Assembly (NCBI RefSeq): GCF_024331145.1
Contig: NZ_JANDJO010000005.1
Coordinates: 255,365-319,364, forward strand
Origin: Shimia sp. CNT1-13L.2
GTDB taxonomy: Bacteria; Pseudomonadota; Alphaproteobacteria; Rhodobacterales; Rhodobacteraceae
Direction of reading: 5' to 3'
Length of the DNA stretch: 64,000 bases
This document shows, in pieces, positions 15,888 through 24,583 of the stretch. The notes under the pieces were generated by a model, which was given only the letters and a program-made list of their open reading frames with translations, was not told the DNA's origin and did no database searches. Position 1 is the first letter of the stretch; each line of letters starts with the position of its first letter. The position numbers and the translations under genes were made by a program.

Positions 15888-16697
15888 ATGGCACATATCA
15901 TCGTTGTCGGGAACGAAAAGGGCGGTGCGGGCAAATCCACCGTATCAATGCACATCGCAACCGCGCTCTCGCGCATGGGCCACAAGGTCGGTGCGCTTGA
16001 TCTCGACCTGCGCCAACAAAGCTTTGGTCGCTATGCCAACAACCGCAAGGCCTTCATGGCCGAGGCCAACCTCGACCTGCCCGGCCCCGATTTTCACCAG
16101 CTGCCCGAAATCGACCCCGAGAGCCTGCAACCCGGCGAGAACATCTACGACCAGCGCCTGTCGCTGGCCGTGGCCACGCTGGAACCCGATTGTGATTTCA
16201 TCCTGATCGACTGCCCCGGCTCTCATACCCGCCTCAGCCAGGTCGCCCACTCGCTGGCCGATACGCTGGTCACCCCCCTGAACGACAGCTTTGTCGATTT
16301 CGACCTGCTCGCCCATATCGACGCCAATGGCGAAAAGATCCTCGGGCCTTCGGTCTATTCCGAGATGGTCTGGAACGCGCGCCAACTGCGGGCGCAGGCC
16401 GGTCTCAAGCCGATTGACTGGGTGGTCCTGCGCAACCGCATGGGTGCCCAGCAGATGGTCAACAAGGAAAAGATGGGCAAGGCGCTGGAAAACCTCGCCA
16501 AGCGCATCGGCTTCCGCGTCGCCCCCGGCTTTCATGAGCGCGTGATCTTCCGCGAACTCTTCCCGCGCGGCCTCACTCTGCTCGACCTGCGTGACATCGG
16601 TGTCAAACAGCTCAACATCTCCAACGTCGCCGCCCGTCAGGAGTTGCGCGACCTGATGAAATCCCTGGAACTTCCGGAAGTCGAAATCGACTTCTGA
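15888..16697 (+). CDS. mipZ: Division-site positioning ATPase MipZ
   Basis: 269 residues. Deviant Walker A VVGNEKGGAGKSTVSMHIA, then DLDLRQQSFGRYANNR, Walker B FILIDCPGS, and TPLNDSFVDFDLL, GFRVAPGFHERVIFRELFPRGLTLLD: a close match along the whole length to Caulobacter MipZ. MipZ forms a bipolar gradient with ParB and blocks FtsZ assembly except at midcell. It stands alone, not in a parAB operon, which is normal for MipZ. The 218-base gap upstream (15670-15887) shows no gene. Confidence 0.92.
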   Translation: MAHIIVVGNEKGGAGKSTVSMHIATALSRMGHKVGALDLDLRQQSFGRYANNRKAFMAEANLDLPGPDFHQLPEIDPESLQPGENIYDQRLSLAVATLEPDCDFILIDCPGSHTRLSQVAHSLADTLVTPLNDSFVDFDLLAHIDANGEKILGPSVYSEMVWNARQLRAQAGLKPIDWVVLRNRMGAQQMVNKEKMGKALENLAKRIGFRVAPGFHERVIFRELFPRGLTLLDLRDIGVKQLNISNVAARQELRDLMKSLELPEVEIDF

Positions 16698-17561
16698 TCA
16701 GGCGCCCTTGCGGCGCATCAGAACCACCGCGTTCGACACCGCCAGCGCCCCGATCACGACAGCGCCGCCAATCAGGGCCCAGACGCCGGGGTTCTCACCC
16801 AGAACGAACCACACCAGAAGCGGTGCCAATACCGATTCCAGCAGGATCAACAGCGCCACTTCTGCCGAGGTGATGTATCGCGGCCCCAGGGCCAGGAACG
16901 TCGCGCTGCCGACGATAAAGGCACCGTGCAGGGCCACGATCCAGATCTGTTCGCGTGGAACGTCCATCACATCGACCCAGAACATCAGGCAGACCGCGCT
17001 GCCGACATAGGCCAGAGGAATCGCCGGCACCATCGACACCTGCCGCACACGCCGCGCTGCCGTCAGGCCCGCCGCGAAACTCGCCGCCACCAGCATGGCG
17101 ACGAAATCCCCAAGCAAAGAGGCGTTCTCGGTCTCGCCCGATCCATAGGCGATCACCGCCAAACCCGCGATCACCGCCGCGATGGTCACCGTCATCCGCG
17201 GACTGATCCGTTCATGCAGGAAAATCCGACTGAAGATCGCGGCAAAGATCGGCATGGCGGCAATGATGAACACCGCATTCGCAACGCTTGTCAGGCTGAT
17301 CGCCAGCACGAACAGCACCCCGCTGACGGCCAGTGTCACAACATAGACCGCCCCGTGCCAGCCGGTGCCCAGAACCGCCCGAAACGGCTGCGTGCCCTGC
17401 AAAATCAGCACGCCAAGAAAGATACCCAAACCGGAAATCATGTTCCGCCAGAAGGCAATCACCAGCGGCTCGGCCTCGATGATCCGCACGAACAGCGAAT
17501 CCGGCACCACCAACAGCGCGCCCAGCGTGGTGATCAACAGCCCCTTGGCCTGCGGGCTCAC
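16698..17561 (-). CDS. EamA/DMT-family transporter
   Basis: 287 residues with ten hydrophobic segments in two EamA repeats; the second ends EVALLILLESVLAPLLVWFVLGENPG, a typical EamA signature. It probably exports amino acids or related metabolites. Translation starts at GTG 17561, which overlaps the stop of the preceding PLP decarboxylase (GTGA), so the two proteins are made together. GGGGAG lies upstream at good spacing. The coupling suggests export or uptake of the decarboxylase substrate or product. Confidence 0.87.
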   Translation of the reverse strand: MSPQAKGLLITTLGALLVVPDSLFVRIIEAEPLVIAFWRNMISGLGIFLGVLILQGTQPFRAVLGTGWHGAVYVVTLAVSGVLFVLAISLTSVANAVFIIAAMPIFAAIFSRIFLHERISPRMTVTIAAVIAGLAVIAYGSGETENASLLGDFVAMLVAASFAAGLTAARRVRQVSMVPAIPLAYVGSAVCLMFWVDVMDVPREQIWIVALHGAFIVGSATFLALGPRYITSAEVALLILLESVLAPLLVWFVLGENPGVWALIGGAVVIGALAVSNAVVLMRRKGA

Positions 17562-19018
17562 ACGTTTATCTCCCCGGCAATCCTTCGCACCGCCGCCAGC
17601 AGGATGTCCATGTCCTCCTGCCGGGTCCGGTGATTGGTGATATTCACCCGGATCGCGATCCGCCCCCCAAGCTTGGTGGTCGAGGGAACGGCAATCCCGT
17701 CTTCCTGCAACCGGATCACGATTTCCTCGTTCAACCAGTCGAGCTTGTCTGGCGCAACACCATCACGCACCACACGGAAACAGCAGATGTTCATTGCCAC
17801 GGGTGCCATCAACTCCACGTCATTGCCCGCCGCGACCAACGTCCCGAGATAGGCCGCTTGCGCACAGTTGCGTGCCACCATCGCCCCCAGCCTGTCGGTG
17901 CCATGTTCCGCGATCTGCGCCCAGACCTTCAGCGCCAGAAACCCGCGCGACAACTCTGGCCCATATTCTACCGGCCAGGGGTTCCCCGCCGCCAACCCGC
18001 GCTCGGCCCCCTTGAGGTAATCCGGCCGCTCCGAGAACGCGCGCCGATGCGCGTCTTCGGACCGCACCAGAACAAGACCGGCGCTATAGTTCACATGCAT
18101 CCACTTGTGGAAATCCAGCGCCAGCGAATCCGCCCGTTCCAGCCCCTTTAGTTTGGGGCGCACCGCATCGCTCAGCATCCCCATCGCGCCAAAGGCCCCG
18201 TCCACGTGCAGCCAAAGGTCCTCGTCGGCCGCCATATCCGCCAGCCCATCAAGATCATCAATCGCACCGACATTCACCGCCCCCGCCGTGCCGATCACCG
18301 CGAAAGGCCGCAAACCCGCCGCGCGATCCCGCGCAATCGCCGCCCGCAGCGCGGCAAGATCCACCCGAAAATCCCTGTCCGTCGGAATTTTCCGCAGCGC
18401 ATCCGACCCCAACCCGAGAATATCAAACGCCCGCGCCACACAGGAATGGGTCTGTTCAGAGGTATAGCCAACAAGCCGCGCACCTTCGACACCGCCGGTG
18501 CGGCTCTGCCAGTCCAGCGCCCGGTCCCGCGCCGCCTTGAGGGCCACCACCGTCGCCACCGACGTGCCCGAAACGATCAGGCCGCTGGCCCCTTCGGGAA
18601 AACCAAACATCTCGCGACACCAGGCCACCACCTGTTTCTCGACATAGATCGCCCCGTGATCGCGCCCGCCAAGGTTGGCATTCATCGCCGATGCGGCAAT
18701 CTCGGCCACCACGTTGCCCGGTGTGCCGCTGCCATGCACCCAACCGAAAAACCGCGGATGGGTATTGCCCACGCCATAAGGCAATAGCGCCTCAAGCCGG
18801 TCTTTCACGGCCTCCCCGCCAAGCCCCTCGCGCGGCACGGGCACCGCATAAGCCGCCTTGTCTTCCTCCGGAAAAGGTGTCCAGACCCGCCCCGCCTCGG
18901 CCCCCTGCATCCTGTCCATTGCAGCATCCAGCATCGCATGGGCACGGGCGCGAAACGCCTCCCAGTCTTCAGGGTCCAGCCCACCGGCTGCAAGGGGTCT
19001 TTCGGGCTCGGCCACCAT
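17558..19018 (-). CDS. Pyridoxal-dependent group II decarboxylase
   Basis: 486 residues. Aromatic/glutamate decarboxylase-like fold: THPRFFGWVHGSGTPGNVVAE, GLIVSGTSVATVVALKAARD, the catalytic-His area ...EQTHSCVARAFDILGLG, LHVDGAFGA with the PLP Asp, and the Schiff-base lysine in DSLALDFHKWMHV. The reaction is probably alpha-decarboxylation of an L-amino acid; the substrate is not evident. GAGGA precedes the ATG. It is translationally coupled to the downstream EamA transporter. A second, distinct member of this superfamily is at 51863-53275. Confidence 0.86.
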   Translation of the reverse strand: MVAEPERPLAAGGLDPEDWEAFRARAHAMLDAAMDRMQGAEAGRVWTPFPEEDKAAYAVPVPREGLGGEAVKDRLEALLPYGVGNTHPRFFGWVHGSGTPGNVVAEIAASAMNANLGGRDHGAIYVEKQVVAWCREMFGFPEGASGLIVSGTSVATVVALKAARDRALDWQSRTGGVEGARLVGYTSEQTHSCVARAFDILGLGSDALRKIPTDRDFRVDLAALRAAIARDRAAGLRPFAVIGTAGAVNVGAIDDLDGLADMAADEDLWLHVDGAFGAMGMLSDAVRPKLKGLERADSLALDFHKWMHVNYSAGLVLVRSEDAHRRAFSERPDYLKGAERGLAAGNPWPVEYGPELSRGFLALKVWAQIAEHGTDRLGAMVARNCAQAAYLGTLVAAGNDVELMAPVAMNICCFRVVRDGVAPDKLDWLNEEIVIRLQEDGIAVPSTTKLGGRIAIRVNITNHRTRQEDMDILLAAVRRIAGEINV

Positions 19019-19101
19019 CTGCGTTCCTCATTGACGTTGGGGTACTCCCGCATCAGTGCGCAGAACGCAGGCAAAGGTAAAGGCCAATCAAGCGGATTGG
19101 A

Positions 19102-20331
19102 TCAGTCCAGTTTCTCTTCGATCGAGAAAAGCACCTTCGGCTCGGAAACACCGCGCAGCCAATGTTCGCCAAGGGGAATGAACTCGTGATCGACATCACC
19201 CGCCGCTGCGCGCACCTCGGCAGAGATCACGATCGGATGGCCCAGCGCCGCATTCAATGTCCCCATCCGCGCCGCCGTGTTCACGGTCGATCCGATCACC
19301 GTAAAGTCGAGGCGCGTATCAGCACCGATATTGCCATAGAGAATTTCACCGGCATGCAGCGCCATCGTATACCCCGTTGCCGGTTCGCCCGCCGCCATGC
19401 GACGTTCGTTTGCTTCGCTCATCTCGCGCCGCAGCCGATCCGCCGTGCGAAGCGCCGCACGCGCCGCCTCGCCGATGTCATCCTGCCCAAACATGGCCAG
19501 CATCCCGTCGCCCATGAACTTCAGGACATTGCCCCCTTCGGACCGCACCGCATCCACCGCAAGCCCGAAATAGTCATTCAGCATGGCAACCGTCTGTCGC
19601 CCGGTCGACCGCTCGGTCAGGGCGGTAAAGGCCGCAAGATCAAAGAACAGGATCACGGCGTTGACCGCCTCGACACTGCCGCGACGGATTTCTCCCGACA
19701 GCACGCGCCGTCCTGCATCCCGCCCAAGGTAGACCTGCAACAGGGTCTTTGCCGTCTGCCGGTTCGCCGCCGATTTCAGCGCCAACCCCAGTTCCTGAAC
19801 CGTGTTGCGCAGAACATCCAGATCGGATTCCGAGAAACCCTCCGGGCCGTCAGACGTCCAGGAAATCATCACCCCTTCGGGCATGTTGTTCGGAGTGAGC
19901 TGTTCCGGCATCTCCTCGCGGCCAAAGCTGATCGCCATCGTGAGGTAGTCGGTCGCCCCTTCCTGCTGCAAACCGCGCACAACCGGAAACCGGCTGACGC
20001 ACCCCGGTTCGGTCAGCCGTTCGCGCAACTCACCGGCACCAGAGGTCAATACCTCATAGAACGGGCTTTCGTGCCATTCCGGCGGCGGCGTCTCCATGTA
20101 GGGGTATTGCTCATCCGTCACGCCCCCTTCGGGCCGCCAGGTAAATCCGATCCCGCCAAACTTGGGATGAAAGGACCGGTGCGCCACCTGCACCCGCATG
20201 ATCGGCACGCCCAGCGCGACGACCTTTGCACAGTACCCTTCCAGAAGCTCGGCTTGCCCCGCCCCTTCCAGCCCCATTTGTACCAGCCAGCGCGCCAGTT
20301 CGCGCGCTTCGATGGATCGCCGTTTTGCCAT
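19102..20331 (-). CDS. Class III adenylate/guanylate cyclase
   Basis: 409 residues. The C-terminal half is a cyclase homology domain: VILFFDLAAFTALTERS with the first metal Asp, GGNVLKFMGDGMLAMFG with the second, and DFTVIGSTVNTAARMGTLNAA with the transition-state residues Asn and Arg. The N-terminal 200 residues lack transmembrane segments and form a GAF-like or family-specific domain (EGFSESDLDVLRNTVQELGLALKS just before the linker). It makes cAMP from ATP, in the cytoplasm. A marR gene follows immediately upstream on the same strand with 6 bases between them. Confidence 0.87.
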   Translation of the reverse strand: MAKRRSIEARELARWLVQMGLEGAGQAELLEGYCAKVVALGVPIMRVQVAHRSFHPKFGGIGFTWRPEGGVTDEQYPYMETPPPEWHESPFYEVLTSGAGELRERLTEPGCVSRFPVVRGLQQEGATDYLTMAISFGREEMPEQLTPNNMPEGVMISWTSDGPEGFSESDLDVLRNTVQELGLALKSAANRQTAKTLLQVYLGRDAGRRVLSGEIRRGSVEAVNAVILFFDLAAFTALTERSTGRQTVAMLNDYFGLAVDAVRSEGGNVLKFMGDGMLAMFGQDDIGEAARAALRTADRLRREMSEANERRMAAGEPATGYTMALHAGEILYGNIGADTRLDFTVIGSTVNTAARMGTLNAALGHPIVISAEVRAAAGDVDHEFIPLGEHWLRGVSEPKVLFSIEEKLD

Positions 20332-20337
20332 GTAATC

Positions 20338-20775
20338 CTATTCCAGTTCACCCAGCCGCCTGAGCATCTTACGCAGAAGGCGCACTTCTTCGTCGGTGAA
20401 TTTCGCACACAGTCGTGCGTCGTATTCGCGTGCGACCTCACTTAAGTCTTCATAGGCGGCACTACCAGAGGGGGTCAGGATCAAATTTTCTTGTCTTCGG
20501 TCGTTCTCGGACCGCTCCCGCGCCACGAATCGCTTTTCGACAAGTTTCTGCACCGCGCGGCTGATCTTGGTTTTATGAATCTTGGCGCGATCCACGATTT
20601 CGGTCGCCGTCATCTGCCCGAAACTGCCAAGATGGAACAGCACCCGCCATTCGGTACGCAACATTCCGTATTTATTCTTGTATAGTTGGGTGAAAGCGAG
20701 GCTGCTCTCTTCCGCCGCCTGGTTCAGCAAGTACGGCAGAAAGACCCCAAGATCGAAATCATCTTTTTTTGACAT
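20338..20775 (-). CDS. MarR-family regulator, probable repressor of hmgA operon
   Basis: 145 residues. Winged helix: [61 protein letters not shown], the typical MarR recognition helix and wing with DRR. It is divergent from hmgA, with only 77 bases between, and these contain the inverted motif TTGTT-N9-AACAA (20793-20811). The same motif occurs upstream of the TRAP transporter gene at 44068. By comparison with HmgR-like regulators it probably senses homogentisate or a precursor; ligand is inference. Confidence 0.85.
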   Translation of the reverse strand: MSKKDDFDLGVFLPYLLNQAAEESSLAFTQLYKNKYGMLRTEWRVLFHLGSFGQMTATEIVDRAKIHKTKISRAVQKLVEKRFVARERSENDRRQENLILTPSGSAAYEDLSEVAREYDARLCAKFTDEEVRLLRKMLRRLGELE

Positions 20776-20792
20776 TTTGCGCGTCCTCCTGC

Positions 20793-20811
20793 TTGTTAGT
20801 TACAAAAACAA
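20793..20811. promoter_or_regulatory. Operator candidate between marR and hmgA
   Basis: TTGTT-AGTTACAAA-AACAA, an inverted repeat with a 9-base spacer. The spacer is identical to that at 44013-44021 in front of the TRAP genes (arms TTGAT/ATCAA there). The position between two divergent genes fits a MarR site. Confidence 0.6.
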
Positions 20812-20852
20812 CTATTACCAAAGCAACCAAATTCGAAACAGGAGCGCGCGAA

Positions 20853-22214
20853 ATGACCAAACATACTGTTCCGACCCGAATGCAGATGGCCCCCTCGATG
20901 GCCGGCCCGCACGAAGGTTACATGCCCGGCTTCGGCAACGACTACGAAACCGAGGCCCTGCCGGGAGCCCTGCCGCAGGGCATGAACTCGCCGCAGAAAT
21001 GCAACTACGGCCTTTACGGCGAACAGCTCTCGGGCACGGCCTTCACCGCCCCTGCTCACCAGAACGAACGCACCTGGTGCTACCGTATCCGTCCGAGCGT
21101 CAAGCACTCGCATCGCTATACCAAGATCGACGTGCCGCACTGGAAGTCGGCGCCCAATGTCGACCCAGACGTGACCAGCCTCGGCCAGTACCGCTGGGAT
21201 GCGGTTCCCCACTCGGAACAGCCGCTGAACTGGATCACCGGCATGCGCACCATGACCACCGCCGGCGACGTCAACACCCAGGTCGGCATGGCCAGCCACG
21301 TCTACCTGGTGAACACCTCGATGGAGGATGACTATTTCTTCTCCGCCGACAGCGAACTGCTCGTGGTGCCGCAAGAAGGTGTTCTGCGCTTCTCGACCGA
21401 ACTCGGCATCATTGATCTCGAGCCCAAGGAAATCGCCATCATCCCGCGCGGCTTGCTCTATCGTGTCGAAGTGCTCAAAGGTCCGGCGCGCGGCTTCGTC
21501 TGCGAAAACTATGGCCAGAAGTTCGAACTGCCCGGCCGCGGCCCGATCGGCGCCAACTGCATGGCGAACCCCCGCGATTTCAAGGCACCCGTCGCAGCCT
21601 TCGAGGACCGCGAAGTGCCCTCGACCGTCACCGTCAAATGGTGTGGCCAGTTCCACAAGACCGAGATCGGCCAGTCGCCGCTCGACGTGGTGGCATGGCA
21701 CGGCAACTACGCCCCCGTGAAATACGACCTGCGCACCTATTGCCCGGTCGGCGCGATCCTCTTTGATCACCCCGATCCCTCGATCTTCACCGTCCTGACC
21801 GCCCCCTCGGGCCAGCCCGGCACCGCCAACATCGACTTCGTGCTGTTCCGCGAACGCTGGATGGTGATGGAAGACACCTTCCGCCCACCGTGGTACCACA
21901 AGAACATCATGTCCGAGCTGATGGGCAACATCTATGGCGAGTATGACGCAAAACCGCAGGGCTTCGTGCCGGGTGGCGTGTCGCTGCACAACATGATGTT
22001 GCCGCACGGGCCCGACAAAGAAGCCTTTGAAAAGGCGTCCAACGCCAACCTCGGCCCGGACAAGCTGGACAACACCATGTCCTTCATGTTCGAAACACGC
22101 TTCCCGCAGCACCTCACCGCCTTCGCCGCGAACGAGGCTCCGCTGCAAGACGACTACATCGATTGCTGGGCCGATATCGAAAAGAAATTCGACGGCACTC
22201 CGGGCAAGAAATAA
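20853..22214 (+). CDS. hmgA: Homogentisate 1,2-dioxygenase
   Basis: 453 residues. N-terminal [20 protein letters not shown] and [16 protein letters not shown] are the family signature; the iron-site region is [25 protein letters not shown], with the conserved His and Glu. It opens the ring of homogentisate with O2 to maleylacetoacetate. First gene of an operon with fahA and four other genes; GGAG lies before the ATG at 20853. Regulated in all likelihood by the divergent MarR protein. Confidence 0.96.
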   Translation: MTKHTVPTRMQMAPSMAGPHEGYMPGFGNDYETEALPGALPQGMNSPQKCNYGLYGEQLSGTAFTAPAHQNERTWCYRIRPSVKHSHRYTKIDVPHWKSAPNVDPDVTSLGQYRWDAVPHSEQPLNWITGMRTMTTAGDVNTQVGMASHVYLVNTSMEDDYFFSADSELLVVPQEGVLRFSTELGIIDLEPKEIAIIPRGLLYRVEVLKGPARGFVCENYGQKFELPGRGPIGANCMANPRDFKAPVAAFEDREVPSTVTVKWCGQFHKTEIGQSPLDVVAWHGNYAPVKYDLRTYCPVGAILFDHPDPSIFTVLTAPSGQPGTANIDFVLFRERWMVMEDTFRPPWYHKNIMSELMGNIYGEYDAKPQGFVPGGVSLHNMMLPHGPDKEAFEKASNANLGPDKLDNTMSFMFETRFPQHLTAFAANEAPLQDDYIDCWADIEKKFDGTPGKK

Positions 22215-22227
22215 GGAACAACAACCT

Positions 22228-23487
22228 ATGCCTCTGATGAAAAGCTGGGTGGCTTCGGCCAACGACGCCAACCACCCCTTCCCGCTGAACAACCTGCCCT
22301 ACGGAGTTTTCTCGACCGCCGGCACCGAGGAACGCTGTGGCGTTGCCATCGGTGACATGATCCTCGACATGGCCGCCGCTGAAGAAGCGGGCCTTGTCTC
22401 GATCTCCGAGATCCCGGTCTTCGACGCGCCCTATTGGAACGATCTGATGGACATGGGTCAGGACGCCTGGTCCGAACTGCGCGCCCGCCTGACCGAGATC
22501 CTCGCCGAAGGCAGCGCCGATCAGGCCACCGCCGAGGCCTTCCTTGTGCCGATGGCCGATGCCACCCTGCATATGCCCATCGCCGTCAGCGAATACACCG
22601 ACTTCTACGCCGGTCGTCAGCACGCCGCCAACATGGGCGCGATCCTGCGCGGCTCGCCCGATCTGCCCGCCAACTGGCTGCACATCCCGATCGGCTACAA
22701 CGGCCGTGCCTCCTCGGTGGTGATCTCGGGCACCGACATCCACCGCCCCAACGGCCAGCGCAAGGCCCCCGACGCCGAAATGCCAAGCTTCGGCCCCTCC
22801 ATGCGTCTCGACATCGAGCTGGAAATGGGCGCCATCGTCGGCACCGCCTCGGATTTCGGCCAGCCGATCACCGTGGATCAGGCCGATGACATGATCTTTG
22901 GCTATGTCCTGCTGAACGACTGGTCGGCCCGCGACATCCAGGGCTGGGAATACCAACCGCTCGGGCCGTTCCAGGGCAAGGCCTTCGGCACCTCGATCTC
23001 TCCTTGGATCGTTACCGCCGCCGCACTGGAAGAATTCCGCGCCCCGACCCCGGAGCGTGAAAAGGAACTGCTGCCCTATCTCGACGGCAGCAAGGACGGC
23101 CTCTACGACATCGACCTCGAAGTGCTCATGCAGCCCGAGGGCGCCGAGACAGCCTCGGTTGTCGCCAAAACCAACTACAACCGCATGTACTATTCGGCGG
23201 CGGAACAACTGTGTCATCACGCCATCGGCGGCTGTGGCATGAACGTCGGTGACCTTCTGGGCTCGGGTACGATTTCCGGCCCGAACAAGGGCGAATACGG
23301 CTCGCTGATGGAAGTCAGCTGGGCAGGTCGCGAACCCTTCACCCTCGACACCGGCGAAACCCGCACCTTCATCGAAGACGGCGATACCCTCACCCTGCGC
23401 GGCAACGCACGCGGCGACGGTTACACCATCGGCTTCGGCGACTGCACCGGCAAAATCCTGCCCTCCGTGGCATGGCCCGCAAAATAA
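22228..23487 (+). CDS. fahA: Fumarylacetoacetase
   Basis: 419 residues, with the two-part FAH architecture: an N-terminal SH3-like domain (FPLNNLPYGVFSTAGTEERCGVAIG) and the catalytic domain beginning around SEYTDFYAGRQHAANMGAILR. Conserved metal and catalytic residues lie in SEYTDF, GPSMRLDIELEMGAIVG and LLNDWSARDIQGWEYQPLGPFQGK. It hydrolyses fumarylacetoacetate to fumarate and acetoacetate. ATG 22228 follows AAGGA; ATG 22237 is a weaker alternative. Fourteen bases separate it from hmgA. Confidence 0.95.
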   Translation: MPLMKSWVASANDANHPFPLNNLPYGVFSTAGTEERCGVAIGDMILDMAAAEEAGLVSISEIPVFDAPYWNDLMDMGQDAWSELRARLTEILAEGSADQATAEAFLVPMADATLHMPIAVSEYTDFYAGRQHAANMGAILRGSPDLPANWLHIPIGYNGRASSVVISGTDIHRPNGQRKAPDAEMPSFGPSMRLDIELEMGAIVGTASDFGQPITVDQADDMIFGYVLLNDWSARDIQGWEYQPLGPFQGKAFGTSISPWIVTAAALEEFRAPTPEREKELLPYLDGSKDGLYDIDLEVLMQPEGAETASVVAKTNYNRMYYSAAEQLCHHAIGGCGMNVGDLLGSGTISGPNKGEYGSLMEVSWAGREPFTLDTGETRTFIEDGDTLTLRGNARGDGYTIGFGDCTGKILPSVAWPAK

Positions 23488-23498
23488 GGAAGACCCCA

Positions 23499-24449
23499 AT
23501 GGCAAAAGCATTCGCGTCCCAAGGGGACATGACCGAAAAGAAAATCACCTTTGATGAAATCGGCGAGGGCCTCTACGCCTTCACCGCCGAGGGCGACCCG
23601 AACTCGGGCGTCATCATCGGGGACGACAGCGTGATGATCGTCGAGGCACAGGCCACCCCGCGTCTGGCCAACAAGGTCATCGAATGCGTGCGTTCGGTCA
23701 CCGACAAGCCGATCACCCACGTTGTCCTGACCCACTACCACGCCGTGCGCGTGCTTGGTGCCTCGGCGTTCAACGCCCAGCAGGTGATCATGTCCAACGC
23801 GGCCTACAACATGGTTCTGGAACGCGGTCAGGAAGACTGGGACAGCGAATTCCAACGCTTCCCGCGCCTGTTCGAAGGTCACGAGTCGATCCCAGGCCTG
23901 ACCTTCCCGACCACCACCTTCTCGGACGAGATGACCGTGTTCCTTGGCAAGCGCCGCGTGAACATCAAACAGATCGGCCGCGCCCACACCGCAGGTGACG
24001 CCATCATCCACGTGCCGGATCAGAACGTCATGTTCACCGGTGACATCGTCGAGGATCACTCGGCCTGCTATTGCGGCGACGGCCACTTCGCCGACTGGGG
24101 CCAGACCTTGGACAACATCAAGGCCTACGACGTCGACGCCATCGCACCGGGCCGCGGCGGCGCACTGGTTGGCAAAGAGGCCGTGGAACGCGCCATCGAA
24201 AGCACCCGCGACTTTGTTCAAAGCACCTACCTGCCGGCCGCCCGCGTGGCCGCGCGCGGTGGTTCGCTCAAGGAAGCATGGGACGCGGTTCGCGCCGAAT
24301 GCGACCCGAAATTCGCCGATTACGCGATCTACGAACACTGCCTGCCGTTCAACGTGGCCCGCGCCTATGACGAAGCCCGCGGCATCGCGCATCCCCGTAT
24401 CTGGACCGCCCAGCGCGATCTGGAAATGTGGGAAGCCCTGCAAGGCTAA
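23499..24449 (+). CDS. Metallo-beta-lactamase-fold protein with altered metal site
   Basis: 316 residues. The metallo-hydrolase fold is visible (DSVMIVEAQATPRLANKVIE, IGRAHTAGDAIIHVPDQNVMFTGDIVED with the later ligands). The signature H-x-H-x-D-H is changed to HYHAVRVLGA, so the Asp and third His are absent. It lies in the homogentisate operon after fahA, with 11 bases between and AAGGA before the ATG. A role in a hydrolytic or detoxifying step of aromatic breakdown is suggested only by context; the reaction is unknown and activity with the altered site is uncertain. Confidence 0.82.
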   Translation: MAKAFASQGDMTEKKITFDEIGEGLYAFTAEGDPNSGVIIGDDSVMIVEAQATPRLANKVIECVRSVTDKPITHVVLTHYHAVRVLGASAFNAQQVIMSNAAYNMVLERGQEDWDSEFQRFPRLFEGHESIPGLTFPTTTFSDEMTVFLGKRRVNIKQIGRAHTAGDAIIHVPDQNVMFTGDIVEDHSACYCGDGHFADWGQTLDNIKAYDVDAIAPGRGGALVGKEAVERAIESTRDFVQSTYLPAARVAARGGSLKEAWDAVRAECDPKFADYAIYEHCLPFNVARAYDEARGIAHPRIWTAQRDLEMWEALQG

Positions 24450-24461
24450 ACTGCTCTGATC

Positions 24462-24497
24462 CCCTTGTGCGCCTTGTTTCAGATCAGCGCACAAGGG
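24462..24497 (+). other. Perfect 11-bp stem-loop inside the homogentisate operon
   Basis: CCCTTGTGCGC-N14-GCGCACAAGGG, 12 bases after the metallo-hydrolase stop and 86 bases before the monooxygenase ATG. No U-run follows. It could stabilise the upstream message or lower downstream expression. Confidence 0.5.
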
Positions 24498-24583
24498 CCA
24501 GAACACAATAAAATAGACTGCAATGGCGCCACTCGAGGCAGTGGTTTCGATACGTGCGCCCGAATTTTGGAGGAGATGAACCC

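Noticed and set aside
16698..19018. Decarboxylase-transporter pair considered as a glutamate-type acid resistance unit
   Set aside because: The transporter is of EamA type, not a GadC-like antiporter, and the decarboxylase is not close to GadB in sequence.
24450..24583. Possible missed small gene between the metallo-hydrolase and monooxygenase genes
   Set aside because: No frame with a ribosome-binding site and reasonable length; the region holds a stem-loop and the monooxygenase leader.
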